From NCBI GenBank assembly GCA_030762935.1, contig CM060900.1, forward strand, positions 398,057,132 to 398,121,131: 64,000 nt of DNA. The letters run 5' to 3'. Below the pieces are notes generated by a model. It was not told the DNA's origin. It made no database searches and worked only from the letters and a program-made list of their open reading frames with translations. Below, in pieces: positions 47,205 to 59,247 of this stretch (position 1 is its first letter; each line of letters begins with the position of its first letter). The DNA comes from Hymenopus coronatus. Its lineage: Eukaryota; Arthropoda; Insecta; Mantodea; Hymenopodidae. The position numbers were made by a program, and so were the translations under genes.

Positions 47205-48095
47205 TCTAGCAGTTTCTAGTGGTTAGAAAAGAAATTTAACCCAAAAATTAGTTATAGAAGTATCATCGGAAATGTTTTGAGGTTTTCCGAATCCAAACAT
47301 TTTAGAAAAAGAACTACAGGTTTGTGTGTGCTTGCGCGCGCGCGCGCGCCTGTGAGCAGTATACTCAAACACAAAATGTTCTAAAAATAGTATACGTGGT
47401 ATTTAAGGCTTTCAAAGATTAGAACAAGATTGTCAGATAAATACCCCTATCCCAAACTAATACGATACAAACTCGTATTTACATGGAAACTTCCAAAGAT
47501 GCATCACAGAGATTTTCAATTATATCGCCTAACCCCAAACTAGCATTTACATTGAACATTTTTTAAAACGTTGGACTTTATGAATGATAGCTTTAACGGT
47601 TTTGATTAAAATACCATATCAGATATTTTTACGACAGATAAAATGTAACTCCTTAATTTTCTGGGAATAGGATGTGACGTCGTCTTCTTTTTTTTAATGA
47701 GATTTTTAGAGATAGCCAAACCTACAATTTTAGACAAATGAAATTTATTTATGTTTAAAACGGGAACTGAAAACTTGTTGTGGCATTAACAATTTCCAAG
47801 ATATCCGTAATTATTATTATTAGTTTGAATTGTTCAATACTTTTATTCTTCTTAAGGAGTGTCTGCCGCTCTTCACTAGTTTCTCGCATGTTATCATGGA
47901 TAGAATATGAAATTTCCAGGCTACTGTTCCCTCTTTCTTCTGCCTATAACAAAATGGGTATTAAAGATGTTGTTGCAAAGGTTTATCGCCATTAATATAA
48001 ACATAAAACCTAGGCATTTTGAAGAATAGTCTGTAGAAACAAGATAAACATAAAACTGCAGTAAAATCCATGTAAATATGACACATCAGATTATT
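47205..48095 (+). repeat. Rep1 copy D
   Basis: Landmarks are atcatcggaaatgttttgag, acattttagaaaaagaac, a CG-rich run at 47335-47350, gcagtatactcaaacaca, cggttttgattaaaatacca, ttctgggaataggatg, tccaagatatccg, and a right end with atgacacatcagattatt. It is full length within about 50 bp. Confidence 0.8.
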
Positions 48096-48738
48096 TTACG
48101 TCCGTCAGTTAATAAACTGTGACTATTTTCATTGAGGAAAATAGTGGTCCTTTATTTTTTGCCATCGACGACAGTGGCGATTACTTTTTTCAAGCTCATT
48201 CAAATCTCGAGATCTGTTCATATCAAAATATCTGTTTGAAGCTACATATGTTCTTCGTGTTTTCCGTGTTCCTCTACTTGTATATGTTATTTATCTGTTT
48301 GAGTCGTTACTTGAAGTGATTTACTAATGTAGATAGGGAGTGCCGAAAGGTCAGTCTGCAGTTGTAGTTGTGACATTACGATGAACTGTTTTTGTGTCCG
48401 AGGTCTGTGGAATGCATCCCACATCACACGCCTTCATACTCCCACCCATCTTAGCTGCAGCAGTTCACTTTAAGAGCTTAATTCGTTTCCAAGATATTCA
48501 TGCAAGCAACTGCCATTTTCTGTAACATTTTAAACAAGCGAAATTGATGGAAGCGTATTCATATCGATTAATGTTGCCGCACGTCTGTCAATGTATTTCA
48601 AAAGTAAACTGTTAAGGGAGTATATAAAAAAAATAGCTTTTTCTCTCCGATGAATGGTTTTGTACAAAAAAGGGTGTGTTTTTCATTTTTCATAACAGAA
48701 TTATATATTTCCTTGTTGGATTTAATATACATATAATG
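48096..48738. other. Non-coding, nothing recognised
   Basis: AT-rich, no supported content. Confidence 0.5.
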
Positions 48739-49070
48739 AGCGAAATGAACTTGCGGTAGCGTGCGAGACTCGCAAGCCTGGGTCCGATTCCTGGGGCCGG
48801 GTGCTTTGATAATGAGTTTCCCATTGTTTTCCCTGGTTGAAATGGGGAATTCTGGGGTGGTTTCTCTTCTATCAGAGTTACGTTTATCTCATTTCCTATC
48901 ATTTGGCTTCTTCTTTCATGTTTCATGCGAATTAGAGGCTGCGTCTCTCTCTTCCTCACCTCATCAGTTCCTTCCGGGGGTGGTGAACACAAATATCCAC
49001 TTTGGGTCGTGGTGCGAATGGTCCCCACTGTTACCTGGCCAAAGGTCAATATAACCCTCTTCAGTGGTCT
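48739..49070 (+). repeat. tRNA-derived SINE, family 8 (long copy)
   Basis: The head has gcggtagcgtgcgagac and box B gggtccgattcctgg. The body has cattgttttccctggttgaa, ctcatttcctatcatttggc and ttctttcatgtttcatgcg. The 3' part adds ccgggggtggtgaacacaaa and tatccactttgggtcgtgg. It joins the next SINE directly. Confidence 0.65.
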
Positions 49071-49071
49071 A

Positions 49072-49292
49072 GGGAGCCGGTCCCCATGACCACGCTCGCT
49101 AAGGTGTCTCGCTTTGGTGCATCGTGGGCAGGGGATCGTGGGTTCGAGTCTCGCCTTGGGCATGGGTGTTATATGTTTGTGTAAAGGAACAGTAAAACCA
49201 GTAATCATACAGGAAGAGAATGTAAATTTGGGATACAGCGCCGGGGTCCTGACTAGACTCCGGTACTGTTTTAAAAAGAAGAAGAAAAAAAA
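49072..49292 (+). repeat. tRNA-derived SINE, family 3
   Basis: The head has gagccggtccccatgaccac, gtgtctcgctttggtgcatc and box B gtgggttcgagtctcgcctt. The body has gggcatgggtgttatatgtt and ccggggtcctgactagactc. It ends in an A/G-rich tail at 49273-49292. Confidence 0.85.
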
Positions 49293-49505
49293 GGACCATT
49301 GGTTCAAACCCAACGGGAGGGGGGCGGCAACGGAAATTTTCGGGAACTAAAGCCGTTGGTCCCGTGTCGTAGATTTACGGCACGTAAAGGAACCTCAAAT
49401 CTGTTCATCAAGCCTTTGAGCAAATTAAGCGGTTCTACACTCCCAATATAGAATGGGACGCTGAGAACCCCAGCAGTTAAAGAGCGTCCATAAATAAATC
49501 TCAAT
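49293..49505 (+). repeat. SINE family 2, 5'-truncated
   Basis: The copy begins near box B (ggttcaaacccaacggg). It then shows gccgttggtcccgtgtcgta, gatttacggcacgtaaagg and gaatgggacgctgagaaccc, ending ataaataaatctcaattt. It follows the tail of the family 3 SINE directly. Confidence 0.85.
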
Positions 49506-49869
49506 TTAATTTAATAGGGTAATATAGAAAGTGTAAGAAACTCTTTGAACAAAGAAAGAAACGCACACCAAGTATGATCTGGGGAAGATAAACGTGAGGA
49601 GGCAGTCCTAGAAGAAGAATATAGTAGATGAGTATAAGAAGCTATAGTGCATTAAAAATTATGATGGCCCTAATCGACCAATAACTTTAAATTGTGTGCA
49701 TTGAAACCAGTAAACGTAGACATGCATTTTACAGAAGAGATACTTAAATGAGATGAGTAACAATTTAGGTTATATTTTGTAAGATAACATCTATAATAGC
49801 AACTTATGTATTCAATACTGCAATGAGGAAAATATATGTGTTGACTTTTTGCTGAAATCCTTCAAAACA
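49506..49869. other. Non-coding, nothing recognised
   Basis: AT-rich; no supported content. Confidence 0.5.
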
Positions 49870-50440
49870 TACCCAGTCTCTTAAACGTTTTGTAGACCGT
49901 CTTCGTCCCATAAGTGGAAATCTCTTAAATATTGCCTTATATAGAATATTTTCCCTTTCCCTCTAAGCATTCCTTCTTCACTCAACTTTGATAACTTTTT
50001 CACTTTTGATCAGCTTCAGCATTGCTCTTCCATCCCACACCCTATTAAAATCAGCTTTATTATGTGTTTCGTGGGCTCCACTCCTCATTTCCATTTCAAA
50101 CGCCTTAAAGGTTTTCATCACTACGTCGTTAAGTTAAAACTGTCACAATCCGCATACGGTACTTCGCTGTCTTCTTCCGTAACTTTTGTTTGTTAAAATC
50201 CTCATTAACCATATCATTTTCATTAAATTACCATGATACTCTTTATATTACATCCTAAAATATATTAAACTGTCCACTTGCTTAACCACCTTATCTCGAA
50301 TTTTCAAGTGCACTTCCTTTGCTTTGCTTGCAGTGACCTTGGCATCCCTTTTTTCTGGCTGCAGTTCTTCGCAAAATCCTCTAGTAGGGGCTGATAAGGT
50401 TTTAACTTCTTTTAAATGACGTCTACATATGAGAAAAAAG
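49870..50440 (-). pseudogene. LINE reverse-transcriptase C-terminal relic
   Basis: On the minus strand near 50360-50275 one frame reads AKEVHLKIRDKVVKQVDSLI then YF. This is the block that precedes the YLG motif at the C-terminal end of reverse transcriptase in many arthropod endonuclease-containing LINEs. Further downstream, degenerate KLRKKTAKYR (near 50175) and MGRRRSTKRFKRLG (near 49905) sit where such proteins have a K/R-rich stretch and a GRPRKRW-like end. Many stops and shifts are present and no clade can be named. The relic is probably a 5'-truncated old insertion. Confidence 0.45.
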
Positions 50441-50782
50441 AAAACATCTTTCTCAATACTACATTTCCGAATGAAACGTTTTATAACTCACTAAATAATA
50501 CATAAGTACGAAAACGGTGTGTTAAGCAATAAATCAATTTTCATGTTAGTGAGGAATAATAAAATTGCCGCATACGGGGAGGAGTTCAGTGACATGCTTG
50601 CAGGATTTACTTCGGAGGACTATAGCGGCTTCGGCAACTGTCACTCTTGAGTATGCTGGAGAACACACAGAGGAACTAAATACCGCGCTAAAAGAGCTTT
50701 AGTGACATCCAGCACAAACTGCTGACAGTGGATCTGCATCTACCATTATTGTAGTACATGTTAATTTTACTTCTCTACTGAT
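50441..50782. other. Non-coding, nothing recognised
   Basis: No supported content. Confidence 0.45.
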
Positions 50783-51510
50783 CATCTATGGTAAGTAGAG
50801 AAGGATTCCATCCAAAAATCCTACACCGATGTTTTGAGACTTCCTAAATAAGTGGAAACAGTTGTGGAAATTACCGTGTGTGTGGACTGTATAACTCAAA
50901 ACCGAAAATTTGGACAAATACTAAACTTGGTATTTAAGTTCAGGACCTTCTTAAAATCTGACACACAGATTTTTGAGACAAGAAAATAACCCAATATTCT
51001 TGGTTTCTTCAAAACTTGCGCTAAAGTTTTGACTGAAATATTACATATACTTATGATGTTTACGTAGGAATTAAATCATCTTGAATAGTTTGTCAGCAGC
51101 CCGAAGTTTTCTTCATTCGCAAAGAATTTTGTTACATTTTTATTTAACGAGTAGACAGAAACTTACCATCAAAACAAATTAAATATCTTTAGAACGTATG
51201 CTTTATTTAAAGAGATTTTTGTTGTAGCATTAGTCATTTCCGAGATATCAGTTGTAATTTCTTAGACTTTTTCGATGTTTTTCACTTGTTTTGAAGAACT
51301 ATTTCTACCCTGTTGCTTCTCGCAGATTTCATGCAGGGAGCAGAACTTCAAGGTTAACGTATAGGGACCGCTTTTAAATATCTGACTGCCGCTTCCGCCT
51401 TGAACAAATAGCGAAATTTTTAATGAAACAAATGTGGCTTTTCGATATACATGAAATCGGCAGAAAATAAGCTATTGTAAGAATTGTTTCTAGAAAGGAT
51501 ATATAATACA
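50783..51510 (+). repeat. Rep1 copy E
   Basis: The left end is cttctctactgatcatcta, then ggtaagtagagaagg and attccatccaaaaatcc. The interior has gactgtataactcaaaacc, aaacttggtatttaagttc, tgacacacagatttttgag and atttccgagatatcagttg. The right end resembles copy H (aataagctattgtaag). Confidence 0.75.
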
Positions 51511-53117
51511 CGTTGGTGGATAGAGAATTTCACATGGATGTAAGACATAAGATTTTTGTATGTGTTGAACAATATGAAACTACGTTTCATATAAATAACA
51601 GTGTGTGGTATGTGTAACATTAGTTGTTATGAAGTTAAAACAGAGCATATTTAAAAATACAGAATTCACCCAAGAGCACATGATCACGAAACATGACATT
51701 TACACTGTTTTAGTAATTGCGTGCAGCAGTTTTAATTTTCTTCACGATTGGATAGCCGGAAGCCTGAAGTATCACTGTTTCTAATGAGCGGATCATCACG
51801 AACCTTCTGTATCTTGAATCTCGGGTAATTGCCTGTAACGGTTTCGACTCTTATCGTAATGGTTATGAACTGTTCTTTTTTTAATGACAGTTTGTGGAAA
51901 TCCGTGAAGATAATCACGAATGCCTCAAGGCTTTTGCCTTACACTTCAACATTCTTGTGAATATTTAGCGATGCGTTTTATTCTTTAACCGTTTGCTAAA
52001 TAGAAGTAGCGCTTTGCAGTGCGGGTGATAAATTTGTTTTCTTTTCTTTTTTCTTTTAATGTAATATTACCTGTTCACCTGACGATGTAGACTCGAATAT
52101 CGTATTAGTTTCATTTACCTGTTCCCGTTCTTTATAACATGGTTGTAGAATTATATACAAGATTTTTATGATGAATCCTTCCCTTGAGCTCTTAACCTGC
52201 ATTAAACAGCATCGCATTGTTACATTCTATAAATTCGGGATAGAAAATATGGATATGGGTTATTATTTAAAGTCGTATGTCGTCTGTAATTTGGGTTTGT
52301 ATCTAATGTTTAAGAGTCCAAAGTTTTGTCCAGATTGGTCAAAAACTTGATTTGAAAATATTTTAAGCCATTTCATTTACTCCCTTTAAGCTAGGATCAT
52401 TAAAAATCTGGCATATGGCATTAAAATGCTGAAAGTGGTCTCTGATATAGATTTTCAACGAAATGGATTTGAAATGTGCTGATAACGAATTTGAAAAACT
52501 ACCGCTATATCCCAGTTTTCACATTTTGAAAGCATTATACAGCCTGTTTGCATTTGGAAGAATAGGGCGTTTCAATGGTGAAGGAATTATCAAAATCGGT
52601 TGTGTGTGTGTGGTTTTTTTGTTTTTTTGTTTTGGAGATTGCCCTGCATACAAAAACCACGCGCGCACACAATTATTTCCTTTATCATATTAATGTAGAT
52701 AACTCCGTCGTTGTTGAGCGAAAATCCAGCACTGTATTGTAAAGTTGCATTTAGAGGACATAAATACACAAAATGTTGAGTCATAACTCTCTTAGAACTA
52801 CAGCTGGTCACTCCAAAAATGTAAAAAATCAACAGCAATTTTAGTATTTAATTCAAACTCAAGAGCGGGTGTATGCTAAAACATCATCTGAGGGGAATTG
52901 GATATTACGGAAAATTGAAACCCATACCTGTGTACATTTTTGGTGGGAGGGGGCTCTTAGGAGTAAACTAATTTATCCCTGAAATTTATTGTTCACTGTA
53001 ACATTACCTAGGACTCCAGTAGACAGCTAAATTCTAAATAATAAACAGTGAATGCTTCTACCGAATATTATGCTGTATTTAATATTAGGATAAAGAGTCG
53101 TTATTTAAAAATATTTT
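51511..53117. other. Non-coding, nothing recognised
   Basis: AT-rich with a GT run near 52602-52613 and T-runs after it. No exons or repeat copies seen. Confidence 0.5.
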
Positions 53118-53260
53118 ATTTTGTGCTGTGAGGGTAGCGTGTCTGCATCACTTTCAATAGTTCCCAAGTTCGACTATTAGCTGCGATGCGCTACCTAAGT
53201 AAGGCGGTTTACCCCTCGGGGTAATTATATGGAGCTCGGGCTCATTTGTACGTCCTTTCA
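53118..53260 (+). repeat. Possible SINE family 4 remnant
   Basis: The head-like gggtagcgtgtctgcatc and box-B-like aagttcgactattag are followed by gtttacccctcggggt and ggagctcgggctcatttg. This is in the same order as family 4 but strongly diverged. Confidence 0.35.
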
Positions 53261-55064
53261 AAAACTCCATTTATTCAATATCAGATTTGGGCTTTAACTA
53301 CCCATTTAGAAGACATTAAACCTATTTAAATATTGAATAAATCAAGACGCCTGCATAAGGATAGTATATTCCTACAGGATTATCAAAACCTTCAAGTAAC
53401 TGCCGCAGAGTTACTTTTCTATGTGTAATACTTCAGATATCGCTGTTTAGGTGTAACTTTAGATTGTGTCATTTGTTGATTTAAATTGTAAGGTGTATTA
53501 ACAGAATTATTTTTACTTTTGTTTGTGGTTTTTTTTAACACAACTGAATCGTTATTTAATAATTGTATTCGGAAGCGTTATAATTCTCTTTTAGAGGTGG
53601 GGGTTTTTCTTATACTGCAAAGAAAATAACATCAAGTGTGCTATAGGAATCACCTTTTATTTGTAGTACACTTATCTGTAAATATCCAACTAACGATGAC
53701 GATTGAAAACGAATCCGAAATTGCTGACGAGGCTTCTACTCTCGGGAGTCGAAGGCATACGTGACATCCTCTTCAGACGCTCCCTTCCGAATATGGTGGA
53801 GAGGAAAATGATGACTTGGCGCTGTTTTGAAAATAGCACATTTTAAACCAAGATTATGGCGCACCAAGATATGAATCGTAAGGAATCCTCCTAATATCAT
53901 TGGGTGACAGAAAGCTATCGAGTATCATGACTGAATGGGCATGTATGGGTTGAATATGACTGTTTCAATTTCACAGTCTAGTGCTTTTCAACCCCTCAGC
54001 GCTAAAGTCCATTCCAAGGGGAAAAATAGTTTTGGATCGGGAGGCTGTCTAACGCTCCATTGAAACGTGGCATTCAGTCAAATCACCACCCGTCTGGAAT
54101 TTCGAATTAGCTGTAATGCTTTGCAGAATCCCTTAAAAATCCTTGGCGGCCTTGTCAGCAAACTCCAAGAACGAATACTGCGGCTTCTCTGCTCCGAGAA
54201 GAAAAGATTTCGGCAGCGTGATTATGCAAAATCTTTGGGGGAGCAAAAAGAAAAGCGAGAGCACAATACGCTTTTTGTTTTTAGGACCAGCGATCGGCAG
54301 CGGAGGTCAAGATGGGGCGGAAATTCAGAATACAAAATTAGTTCAATGAATACTCGAGTCAGCTACAGCTGTAGTGTTTGTGATGATCTCGTTGCAGATA
54401 TTTTGGCTTGGACTTTGGAACAGAAAGTTCTGATGTGTGAAGTTATCAGTTCGTTTAAATATTGCCAGTGCATGGAACTGGTGCGTTCACCAGTTTCCAG
54501 AATTCTGGAAACATCGCGTTAAACTTAATATCCTAATACCGGCCGTACAGTACCTACTCAGATAATCTCGTTTGAATTTAAGTTGAAACATTATTTATGC
54601 TTCGCTAAACAAGTGGATCAAAATGAATACATTTTTGTATCTGATGTTTCATACTTATAAATTGATCCTCATATAGAAAATATTTGACTTTCCAAAGCAT
54701 TTCTTGCTTTAATTGCAGAATCGATGTTTTTGTATATTTTAAGAATATTTAACTGCCGAAACATGGTATCATTTTTCTGTTGAATTGTTCAATTATTTTC
54801 TGTTTACAGGATAAAAAATGTTCTTTACCTATTTAAATAATGAGCCTTTCTAATTGACAGATGCCAAAAGTCTCCCATGTTTTGGTAACTTTAATTAAAT
54901 TATACTGGACTATATTTTGTCGGTTCATACATATAGAAGATGTTTAGACCTAGAGTAATTGTTTGCATAAGTTGTACGTGCATGTAAATGCAGACATTAA
55001 CGTGCAAATCTCATATAGCAGACTTTACTTAGTTAAGTAACTCTTTTAAGTTATATTAACATGA
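53261..55064. other. Non-coding; an unexplained GC-richer stretch
   Basis: The region 54060-54520 is open for 151 codons in one frame and 68 in another, with no recognisable motif in either. The overlap suggests chance or an old, unrecognised element. Confidence 0.4.
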
Positions 55065-55375
55065 TCATAGGGGACCCAGGGAATGCATGTGGGTTTTGTG
55101 GTGGACAACGCGGCGGCTGGGCGGGTTTTCTCTTGGTTGTTTGGTTTTCCCCGCAACTCATTCCACCGAATGCTCCATCATCAGCTTTCCTGTTATCAAT
55201 TTTACCTTCATTTCATATAATCTGCTTCCGTTACTCTCATGCCTGACTGTGGGCCGATTCCTCGTCCGGGTTAATCATTCTATGATTAAATGTTCACTGG
55301 CTCCCCGACAGGCTTCTGATACTAGGCACCCGCATGCAAGTCCTCATAAGGGGATTGCTAAATTGACTAAGTTGA
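55065..55375 (+). repeat. SINE family 1, long-tail type, 5'-truncated
   Basis: The copy begins after the tRNA head (gggacccagggaatgcatgt). It shows ggttttgtggtggacaacg, ggcgggttttctc, cgcaactcattccaccgaat and gctccatcatc. It then continues into the alternative 3' half with accttcatttcatataatct, gacaggcttctgatactagg and catgcaagtcctcataagg, shared with 29909-30225. Confidence 0.8.
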
Positions 55376-55794
55376 CATATTAACAAGCTTTTTGCATTTT
55401 CCTGTGCAGTCATGCGCATGTTAAGATCAAAGTTTCCAATTTAAATCAATGTTTACCATGTAGTAGACGTTTTACTATAACCTAACCTTTAATAAGAATT
55501 TAGAAATAAATAGTTCTCTAGCAACCAAAACAAACCAAATTTAAACGTTTAGTAATCCTTAACTAACCAAGAGATTCGGTGAGGCTCATTGCAATTCAAA
55601 TTTTTTCAAACTTCCCGTGCTTAGTTTATTCCTAATCCCTCCTTTTATATAATTTAAAGCACAGAGGTTATTTCTTTTTTGTGTGTTTAAATCAAGTGTT
55701 TCCCTAACATCAGAATTTGTCTATCGTTGTTAAAGCATAAAGAACATAAATATAGGATAAAATAGAAGGTAAAGTTAATTTTTTAAGTGTATGG
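55376..55794. other. Non-coding, nothing recognised
   Basis: AT-rich, no supported content. Confidence 0.5.
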
Positions 55795-56900
55795 TACCAT
55801 AAAAATCTGATGTGTTCAATTCTCATGATTTTCTCTACCTATTCTACATATAAACTGTTCTTACAAAATAATCTTGCTACATCATGCTAATCGAGATAAG
55901 CACTAGCAGAAATGGTCTAACTACTGGATTCCTTGAAGGGAAATATGACTAAAGCGATAATCATATTTTTAAAAGCCGGTCGCTATGTGAGCAATTGAAA
56001 AACTCGGTTTGCTTTGCAAGTCAGCAGTAAACAAAAACAAGATGAAAGGAAAAATAACCCCATTTGAGAAAAGTTATGTAGTGTAAACTTGAAACCAATA
56101 ACAAGCAATATCTTGGAAACGGCCAACTCTACAACAAAAATGCATATTGCATACATTGTGTGCTTTAACGACATCAGAATTTTTTGTGTAGTAAGTTTTG
56201 GTCTATTTCTTTTTTGTAGTGTTTAACGCCCGCTATTACTAATATGGCACCGTAGGCGATGACACTGATGGAAGGAAAATGGAGCACCGGTGGAATGCAA
56301 TGGTGGGGAAACCCGTAGGAAACCCGTAGGAAACCCGTCTCTGCGCCGTTTTGTCCACCACAAATCCCACATGCGGTCACCTGGGATCGAACCCTGGCCG
56401 CACTGGTGAGAGGCGGGTGGTCTAACTACTTGGCCACGGCGCGGCCTATTTCTGAGTTGATTGCTCATGCAATATTCAGGAAACTTCATCCAGAATTAAT
56501 TGGACTTCAGAAAATTTGAAAAATTCAAGATATACACTATATTTGTGATGTAAATATCTATAACGGTTGTTTAATCAAAATCGTTAGAGCCGTTTTTGAG
56601 AAAAACAAATATTTCAACAATGTTTCCAAGTAAAGGGTAGTTTTCTTGAAAATCTTCGTATCACTCCTTCGAAGATACTAAACTTAAGTACCAAGTTTGG
56701 TATTTAACGATCTTTTAGTTTTTGAGCCATGCTGTCCACAAAAACACACACGTACACACTCGGGTCTTTCTTCTAAAAGTGCTTTTTTAGACTCAGGAAA
56801 CCTAAAAACATCTTTCCGGTGAAATCTCGGTATCGAATTTTTTGGTGGAATACAATACCTTCTGTATCACTACCTACATAGTACGTGAGAGAAAGTAAAA
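55795..56900 (-). repeat. Rep1 copy G, split by a SINE
   Basis: A minus-strand copy with its tail at 55800-55870 (tctgatgtgttcaattctca, tttctctacctattctac). The interior resumes after the SINE at 56445. Landmarks are gttgtttaatcaaaatcgtt, tcgaagatactaaacttaag, taccaagtttggtatttaac, ccggtgaaatctcggtatcg and ggtggaatacaataccttc. The left end is gtacgtgagagaaagtaaaa. It is the best minus-strand reference for the family. Confidence 0.85.
56216..56444 (-). repeat. SINE family 1, full head and short tail
   Basis: On the minus strand it has gccgtggccaagtagttaga (box A), box B ccagggttcgatcccaggtg, atgtgggatttgtggtggac and ttccaccggtgctccatttt. The tail is gcgggcgttaaacactacaa followed by A-rich sequence. 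An 11-bp unit, ggaaacccgta, is present three times at 56307-56339 on the plus strand. It interrupts Rep1 copy G. Confidence 0.9.
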
Positions 56901-59247
56901 AGTTATAGATTTCGCATCTTATCAGCATGTCGGAATATAATCTTACAGGTAATATGGAAACATGTGTACCTGTCCTGCAGTTAAATTACTGTTTAATAAA
57001 TTAATAGAGCATTCTGATTTCAACTTTGGAGTCCTAAACTTTGTAAGATATTGTAGGAGTCGTATTCTAGCTTTCTTTGTCGTACAGGAAAAGAAAGGAG
57101 ATAAATCCATTTCATTAGGAAACCTTTCTGGGGGGGGGGGGGGGTTAAATGACTGTATGCAGCTGCGAATTGTAAAGTCCTATATTATATATCCGACTTG
57201 GCTGGTTTCCATGCAATAGCACTAGGAGTTTAAAACGCACTTTGCCTCATAGGAATATATATTTTTCTTCATTCGAGCTTCAATACATTCATATTCCGCT
57301 AAAAGTAAACATAAAACATGTGTAATGCAGGTCACATACTGATTAGCTAGTACCTGCAAACATTTGCCGCACTTACTATGCATCTGCAGTAGCTAGAAAT
57401 GTTTGCAGTGGTACGAGTACGCTGCAGTGGATTATTGCGGTAATAATTGTTTATTTACTGGTATTTTGTCTTGTATTAACAGCTTTTCCCATCGAACTGG
57501 CAAATATTATACCCGTTAAAACTCTTAAATACAACTATGATTACTATTCTTCCTGCTTAGGATATCTTTAATCACGCTACAAATAGTCTCTAGAAATAGG
57601 AAAGTATTTCTGTCCTGCTGAAGTTGTTACATGCTCCATTATTGATTTTCTCAGCAAATTGTCTTAAAAAAAAACTAAAAAATGACCTATAAGTAATTGC
57701 ATATCCCAAATAAACTTTAAAGTCTATTCCTTTTTACAGCAGGATACTTTAAGTTGTGGTAGAGAGTTACAAAAATGGGCACTTGCGATTTTAATAGTAC
57801 AATGAGCAATAAATGGGGAGAGAATTGTCATGAAAGTGCATGTTTTTCTCTGCTTTTGGAGACTATACTCACTTGGTGTGAGATAAATAATACATTTTCA
57901 ATAATTTAAATAATATTTTACGTTGCTTAAAACACTGACAGTGAGGTCTTATGCAATGGTTCTCACGTTCGCTTCGGATGTAAGTCATTGCAGCGAGGAT
58001 GCATACACAACACGGAAGAGCAGCAAGACGTAATCGGAGCCGTCGGAACGCGAGACATGATTCTTCTCTATATTCAAGCTGTTTCTCCAAGCTTAGGCTT
58101 CTAGTCTCTTCGACAAGTTTCTACAAAGTTTGTTACGTCATTATCTAGCAATAAAAGGAGAAAAAATTGCAGTGCAGTATTGTTAATTGTATGTGAGTGC
58201 TTGGAGTGCTAGCGCACAGTGGTGCGCGAACCATGGATGCCGTACAGCCTTAAAGGCTTAAATGAAACTCAAATTCAGTTTTCATATTTGATTTACAAAT
58301 ACGACATTTCGAATATTGTTTGACATTGAATCAGTCTTGAAACATGACACTGATGTTAACTCACGGTAAGCAAAGGTCAAATCGCCGAATCCTTGCACTA
58401 TCTGGTCGTAGCTGGTTTCCTCTTAGGTATGAAGGAGGCCTTTAGCAGTACTCGGAATGAGTCCAAATGTGTTAATTTTACCTACATGTAATTTTAAATT
58501 TAGTTTAAATGGTATTGTTTAGTATCCCCCAGTAATACCTTTAGAAATTCAATTCATAATATCTTCCCCAGGCTCATTATCGTTTAGTCGAACTACAGCA
58601 TTTCAACTCAGCGATGTAGTACTTGTACATAGTGAAGGCGTTGCTTGTGTATATTCATGCCAAAATTAAAAGTGAAACGGATATATAACAATTTCCATAA
58701 ATTCTTATTTTATGTTAGAATGATATCTTAATGCTCTTATATGAGACTATTTATGTGTATGATATGGACATTTTGATTGCAAAATCTACATATTAAAATT
58801 GTTATTGGAGCATAAAACTCCTGTCCCTGATTTAAAATGTCCAGTTCTTAAAATTTTTTTGAATATTACAAAAAGACTATGATTATTTTAGTTGGTTTTG
58901 CCGTAAAACATCTCTTCTGACGATTGTCATAATGAACAACATTCGAAGTTAAGTTTCCAGAACAGTGCAACATATAAAACAAAATAAAATACGCAATAGT
59001 AAAATCCATTTAGCTGACCTAGAGACTTAGTTGGTGCAGGAAATAAAGATGATCTGCATTAATATTGTTAGCTCTAAATAAGTTTTATTCTGAATTTCCT
59101 GTTGGATTAGACACGGCTTGGAAACAGGCTACTTAAAGCAAAAGCGGTGATTGCGGAAGGCATATCGAAGTAAGGCGAAAGATGCGGAGGTGCTATCATA
59201 GTTGGAAAGGTCGATCTATATTTAATATATATTTGGTTATGAGTGTT
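56901..59247. other. Non-coding, nothing firm
   Basis: A G-run lies at 57131-57144. The minus-strand open stretch 57869-58090 includes a basic, Leu-rich segment and is faintly like the start of a Harbinger nuclease, but this is too weak to call. The rest is AT-rich. Confidence 0.4.

Noticed and set aside
48690..49313. 207-codon minus-strand ORF
   Set aside because: It runs antisense across two SINE families and a poly-A/T tail; the frame is an accident of repeat sequence.
54067..54522. 151-codon plus-strand ORF
   Set aside because: The alternative frame is also open, no domain is recognised, and there is no promoter or splice evidence.
57869..58090. Start of a Harbinger-type nuclease on the minus strand
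   Set aside because: Only a faint resemblance in a basic segment; no catalytic motif or terminal repeats.
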